Part shown: positions 60,671 to 64,000 of the stretch, piece after piece
Layout of the letters: each line of letters opens with the position of its first letter
Position numbering within the stretch: position 1 is the stretch's first letter
NCBI GenBank assembly: GCA_963837635.1
Contig: CAWINY010000005.1
Span: forward strand, 216,271-280,270
Direction: 5' to 3'
Source of the DNA: CAWINY01 sp963837635
Lineage (GTDB): Bacteria > Acidobacteriota > Terriglobia > Terriglobales > Acidobacteriaceae
DNA length: 64,000 bases
The notes under the pieces: model-generated
Database searches by the model: none
What the model was told of the DNA's origin: nothing
The model's input: the letters and a program-made list of their open reading frames with translations, nothing else
Translations under genes and position numbers: made by a program

Positions 60671-61260
60671 ATGGGAGTTCCCCCGGCTCTGCCGGGGAGG
60701 CACGCGAAGTTTGACAGATACGGGAGTCCATCCAAGAAACTCCTGGCGTGAGCCGCGAAGCACACGCAAAGGAGAAACTGGATGGACGAGTATGAAAGCT
60801 TAAGCCACTCGAAATGGGAGTGCAAATACCATGTGGTGTTTATCCCAAAGGGCCGGCGGAAAGCGTTGTATGGGGAGTTGCGGAAGTATTTGGGAGAGGT
60901 GTTCCGCAAACTGGCGGAGCAGAAGGAAAGCCGGATTGAGGAAGGGCATCTGCTGGCGGACCACGTGCACATGTTGATATCGATCCCGCCGAAGTACGCG
61001 GTGGCGCAGGTGGTTGGGTTTATGAAAGGGAAGAGTGCGATTCATCTGGCGCGAGTGTACGGAGGGCGGAAACAGAATTTTGTAGGGCAGAGTTTCTGGG
61101 CGCGGGGATACTTTGTGTCGACGGTCGGGCGGGACGAGACATCGATCCGAGAGTACATCCGCACGCAGGAGGAAGAGGACAAGCGCCTGGATCAGTTGAA
61201 CATGTGGCGCTGAAGGGGCCACCTTCAGGTGGCCAAGAATGTCGGGGCCGCGTTAGCGAC
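60671..61260 (+). mobile_element. IS200/IS605-family element
   Basis: It contains a tnpA-only transposase (60782-61213). A left-end hairpin CCCCGGC/GCCGGGG (60681-60697) and right-end hairpins GGCCACC/GGTGGCC (61218-61235) and a GGGGCCGC/GACCCCG region flank the gene, as required for HUH-type single-strand transposition. Exact ends are not determined. Confidence 0.7.
60782..61213 (+). CDS. tnpA: IS200-type transposase TnpA (Y1 HUH enzyme)
   Basis: 143 residues. The HUH motif is HVH in LADHVHMLISIPP, the catalytic Tyr is in REYIRTQEEED, and KYHVVFIPKGRRKALYG and FWARGYFVSTVG are IS200 signatures. It carries out peel-and-paste single-strand DNA transposition with the end hairpins. GGAG precedes the ATG. 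No tnpB accompanies it. Confidence 0.93.
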   Translation: MDEYESLSHSKWECKYHVVFIPKGRRKALYGELRKYLGEVFRKLAEQKESRIEEGHLLADHVHMLISIPPKYAVAQVVGFMKGKSAIHLARVYGGRKQNFVGQSFWARGYFVSTVGRDETSIREYIRTQEEEDKRLDQLNMWR

Positions 61261-61273
61261 CCCGCTCAGCCGG

Positions 61274-62659
61274 GTGTGTCCAGAGTTCCGTGTAAATGGC
61301 CAAGGTTTGTTTTTGGGATGGGGTGCAGGGGAAGGGTATCCCTTCCCCTGCCCATCTCCGTAGAAGCGTTCTGCCTGGTCATTGCGTAACTCTCTCGAAG
61401 GCCGGCATCCGATCGGGCCACAGAATGGTGAAGTGGTTCAGGGCTTCGCGCCAGTGGGCAATCGGCATGGTCCACTTCTTCGCCGCCTGGCGAAGGGCCA
61501 AGAACAGCAACTTGAGCGCCGCGTCTTGGTGAGGAAAACCGCCGCGGATTTTGATGATCTTGCGCAGCGACCGGTTCAACGATTCCACGCTGTTGGTGGT
61601 GTAAATCGCCCGCCGGATCTCGGGCGGATAGTTGAAAAAGGGCGTGATCCGCGCCCAGTTCCGCCGCCATACCTGACTCACGCTGGGGTAGGCTTTCCAC
61701 TTGCTTTCCAGTTCCTGCAGAGCCTGTTCGGCCTCGACCGTCGTGGCCGCGCGATAGATCGATTGCAGATCGGCGGCTACCGGCTTGCGCAGTTTCCAGG
61801 GCACGTAATTGAGCGAAGCCCGCACCAGATGCACGATACAGAGCTGCACCTCCGTGCGCGGATACACCGCCTCGATGGCTTCCGGAAAGCCCTTCAGCCC
61901 ATCCACGCAGGCGATGAAGATATCCTTGACGCCGCGATTCTGCAGTTCCGTCAGCACCTGCAGCCAGAACTTGGCTCCTTCCGTCTGCGCCACCCACAGC
62001 CCCAGCACTTCCTTCTGCCCTTCCAGGTTCACGCCCAGCACCACATAGATCGCCTTGTTCTGGATGTGGCCCTCGTCGCGCACCTTCACCATCAGCGCGT
62101 CCAAGTACACGATCGGATACAACTCTTCCAGCGGTCGGCCCTGCCACTGCTTTACTTCTTCCAGCACCGCCTCGGTGACGTTGGAGATCAGCGTGGGCGA
62201 CACGTCCACCTTGTACATCTCCTCCAGATGCCCCTGGATCTCGCGCGTGGTCATCCCCCGGGCATACAGGGAGATGATCTTGTCGTCGAAGCCGGTCCAG
62301 CGCGTCTGGCGCTTGCCCACCAGCTTGGGCTCGAAGCTGGCCTGGCGGTCGCGCGGCGTCTCCAGTTCCAACTCGCCAAAGTCTCCCTTCAGGGTTTTTC
62401 GGTTCTTGCCGTTGCGGCTGTTGCCCCGGTGGTGGCCCGCCGGGTCGTGCTTCTCGTAGCCCAGATGCTCGGTGATCTCTGCTTCCAGCGCCCGTTCCAG
62501 AATGGCTTTGGTCAACTCTTTCAGCAGACCGGTTTCCCCGATGATATCCTCGGGTTTCTTGTAGTCCGTCAGCAGTTGGTCGATCAACTTCTTGTCGATT
62601 GCCATGGGGTTCTCATTCTCCTCGTCCCATGGCCCTTTACACAGTTCTATTTACACCCT
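61274..62659 (-). mobile_element. IS256-family insertion sequence, copy 1 (apparently complete)
   Basis: The left end (61272 on) carries GGGTGTGTCCAGAG...GTGTAAATGGCCA and the right end, in reverse, AGGGTGTAAATAGA...GTGTAAAGGGCCA, imperfect terminal inverted repeats. A 12-bp perfect hairpin (GCAGGGGAAGGG/CCCTTCCCCTGC, 61325-61351) follows the transposase stop and probably terminates transcription. Target-site duplications were not resolved. Confidence 0.75.
61379..62605 (-). CDS. IS256-family (mutator-type) transposase, copy 1
   Basis: 408 residues. The DDE catalytic residues lie in YLDALMVKVRDEG, FIACVDGLKGF and TNSVESLNR. The N-terminal domain ends before GYEKHDPAGHHRGNSRNGKN. A full-length, probably active enzyme. 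About ten residues differ from copy 2. Confidence 0.95.
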   Translation of the reverse strand: MAIDKKLIDQLLTDYKKPEDIIGETGLLKELTKAILERALEAEITEHLGYEKHDPAGHHRGNSRNGKNRKTLKGDFGELELETPRDRQASFEPKLVGKRQTRWTGFDDKIISLYARGMTTREIQGHLEEMYKVDVSPTLISNVTEAVLEEVKQWQGRPLEELYPIVYLDALMVKVRDEGHIQNKAIYVVLGVNLEGQKEVLGLWVAQTEGAKFWLQVLTELQNRGVKDIFIACVDGLKGFPEAIEAVYPRTEVQLCIVHLVRASLNYVPWKLRKPVAADLQSIYRAATTVEAEQALQELESKWKAYPSVSQVWRRNWARITPFFNYPPEIRRAIYTTNSVESLNRSLRKIIKIRGGFPHQDAALKLLFLALRQAAKKWTMPIAHWREALNHFTILWPDRMPAFERVTQ

Positions 62660-64000
62660 TGGGGTGCAGGGGAAGGGTGTCCCTTCCCCTGCCCATCTCT
62701 GTAGAAGCGTTCCGCCCGGTCATTGCGAAACTCTCTCTAAGGCCGGCATGCGATCGGGCCACAGAATGGTGAAGTGGTTCAGAGCTTCGCGCCAGTGGGC
62801 AATCGGCATGGTCCACTTTTTCGCCGCCTGCCGAAGCGCCAAAAACAGCAACTTGAGCGCCGCGTCTTGGTTGGGAAACCCGCCGCGGATTTTGATGATC
62901 TTGCGCAGCGACCGGTTTAACGACTCCACGCTGTTGGTGGTGTAAATCGCTCGCCGGATCTCGGGCGGGTAGTTGAAAAACGGCGTGATCCGCGCCCAGT
63001 TCCGCCGCCATACCTGGCTCACGCTGGGGTAGGCCTTCCACTTGCTTTCCAGTTCCTGCAGAGCCTGTTCGGCCTCGACCGTCGTGGCCGCGCGATAGAT
63101 CGATTGCAGATCGGCGGCTACCGGCTTGCGCAGTTTCCAGGGCACGTAATTGAGCGAAGCCCGCACCAGATGCACGATGCAGAGCTGCACCTCCGTGCGC
63201 GGATACACTGCCTCGATGGCTTCCGGAAAGCCCTTCAGCCCATCTACGCAGGCGATGAAGATATCCTTCACTCCGCGATTCTGCAATTCCGTCAGCACCT
63301 GCAACCAGAACTTAGCTCCTTCGGTCTGCGCCACCCACAGCCCCAGCACCTCCTTCTGCCCTTCCAGGTTCACGCCCAGCACCACATAGATCGCCTTGTT
63401 CTGGATGTGGCCCTCGTCGCGCACCTTCACCATCAGCGCGTCCAAGTACACGATCGGATACAGCTCTTCCAGCGGCCGGCCCTGCCACTGCTTTACTTCC
63501 TCCAGCACCGCGTCGGTGACGTTGGAGATCAGCGTGGGCGATACCTCCACCTTGTACATTTCCTCCAGATGCCCCTGGATCTCGCGCGTGGTCATCCCAC
63601 GGGCGTACAGGGAGATAATCTTGTCGTCGAAGCCGGCCCAGCGCGTCTGGCGCTTGCCCACGAGCTTGGGCTCGAAGCTGGCTTGGCGGTCGCGCGGCGT
63701 CTCCAGCTCCAGTTCGCCAAAGTCGCCCTTCAGAGTTTTTCGGCTTTTGCCGTTGCGGCTGTTGCCCCGGTGGTGGCCCGCCGGGTTGTGCTTCTCGTAG
63801 CCCAGATGCTCGGTGATCTCGGCTTCCAACGCCCGTTCCAGAATGGCTTTGGTCAATTCTTTCAACAGACCGTTTTCCCCGATGATATCCTCGGGTTTCT
63901 TGTAGTCCGTCAGCAGTTGGTCGATTAACTTCCTGTCGATTGCCATGGGGTACTCATTCTCCTCGTCCCATGGCCCTTTACACAGTTCTATTTACACCCT
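62660..64000 (-). mobile_element. IS256-family insertion sequence, copy 2 (left end missing)
   Basis: The body matches copy 1 from GGGGTGCAGGGGAAGGG (62661) onward but the outer left inverted repeat and about 45 nt are absent: copy 1's right end joins directly. The same 12-bp hairpin is at 62666-62692. The window's last bases (TTTACACCCT) equal copy 1's right end. Confidence 0.75.
62720..63946 (-). CDS. IS256-family (mutator-type) transposase, copy 2
   Basis: 408 residues, same motifs as copy 1 (YLDALMVKVRDEG; FIACVDGLKGF; TNSVESLNR). Differences such as DKKL/DRKL, ETGL/ENGL and KVDV/KVEV show two real, diverged copies rather than an assembly duplicate. Its left inverted repeat has been lost. 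Confidence 0.95.
   Translation of the reverse strand: MAIDRKLIDQLLTDYKKPEDIIGENGLLKELTKAILERALEAEITEHLGYEKHNPAGHHRGNSRNGKSRKTLKGDFGELELETPRDRQASFEPKLVGKRQTRWAGFDDKIISLYARGMTTREIQGHLEEMYKVEVSPTLISNVTDAVLEEVKQWQGRPLEELYPIVYLDALMVKVRDEGHIQNKAIYVVLGVNLEGQKEVLGLWVAQTEGAKFWLQVLTELQNRGVKDIFIACVDGLKGFPEAIEAVYPRTEVQLCIVHLVRASLNYVPWKLRKPVAADLQSIYRAATTVEAEQALQELESKWKAYPSVSQVWRRNWARITPFFNYPPEIRRAIYTTNSVESLNRSLRKIIKIRGGFPNQDAALKLLFLALRQAAKKWTMPIAHWREALNHFTILWPDRMPALERVSQ

Noticed and set aside
61382..63928. Long plus-strand frames opposite the IS256 transposases
   Set aside because: Both copies show the same antisense frames because the transposase codons constrain them; no domain.
1..64000. tRNA or rRNA genes
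   Set aside because: I scanned for T-loop (GGTTCGAATCC-like) and rRNA signatures and saw none; a tRNAscan/Infernal run would decide.

Overview
This window is a stretch of a GC-rich, Gram-negative bacterial chromosome, most likely an Acidobacteriota (Terriglobia/Koribacter-like) genome or metagenome bin. That placement is inference: there is no rRNA, tRNA or phylogenetic marker search behind it. It rests on lipid A genes (lpxD, an LpxL-type acyltransferase), a futalosine-pathway menaquinone gene (mqnD), lineage-typical small proteins (DUF6677, DUF151, SYLF-BON, DUF4139), a sedolisin remnant, and very many short palindromic intergenic repeats.

Layout. 0-4 kb: tail of an ICMT-like methyltransferase, a DUF3108 protein, an LpxL-like acyltransferase, lpxD and a P-loop protein. 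4-10 kb: bioY-mqnD, a HAD hydrolase, a GAF/HD-GYP protein and a ClC channel. 10-17 kb: SYLF-BON protein, DUF167, a sodium:solute symporter, an M24 peptidase with two small membrane proteins, and an ACP/ketosynthase pair. 17-26 kb: exported peroxiredoxin, an ArsM-like methyltransferase that appears to be a selenoprotein, lysA, hpt, pdxS/pdxT, miaB and DUF151. 26-33 kb: decayed S53 peptidase, damaged antitoxin, DUF4139, a lone nuoI, tadA, TPR protein, tonB. 33-41 kb: ileS-lspA, a GIY-YIG nuclease between inverted repeats, two adjacent frameshifted genes (lytic transglycosylase; GAF-like protein), and an ECF sigma/anti-sigma pair. 41-59 kb: small Zn-ribbon-like protein, M48 peptidase, methyltransferase, YceI, dapB, dapA, a glycosyltransferase/PIG-L pair, dapD, RNase J, EcsC, SH3 protein, uppP and ftsK. 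59-64 kb: ATP-pyrophosphatase, truncated zincin, amidase remnant, an IS200/IS605 element and two tandem IS256-family copies.

Most genes are housekeeping: lipid A, lysine/diaminopimelate (lysA, dapA, dapB, dapD, scattered rather than in one operon), vitamin B6, tRNA modification, and cell envelope and peptidoglycan maintenance (uppP, lytic transglycosylase, lspA).

Two things stand out. First, the methyltransferase at 17658-18401 (minus strand) has an in-frame TGA exactly where its family has a conserved Cys. The next 45 codons keep clear family similarity, and 14 nt after the TGA there is an 8-bp hairpin with a GGUCU loop, a plausible bacterial SECIS. Second, gaps between genes hold at least nine families of repeats built from short words at a fixed 7-, 8- or 10-nt period and arranged as inverted pairs. 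Some of these run into coding sequence: they supply the same C-terminal AADLR tail to LysA and to a DUF167 protein, and a separate palindrome sits inside ileS. Several genes carry single-base frameshifts, which may be real decay or assembly error.
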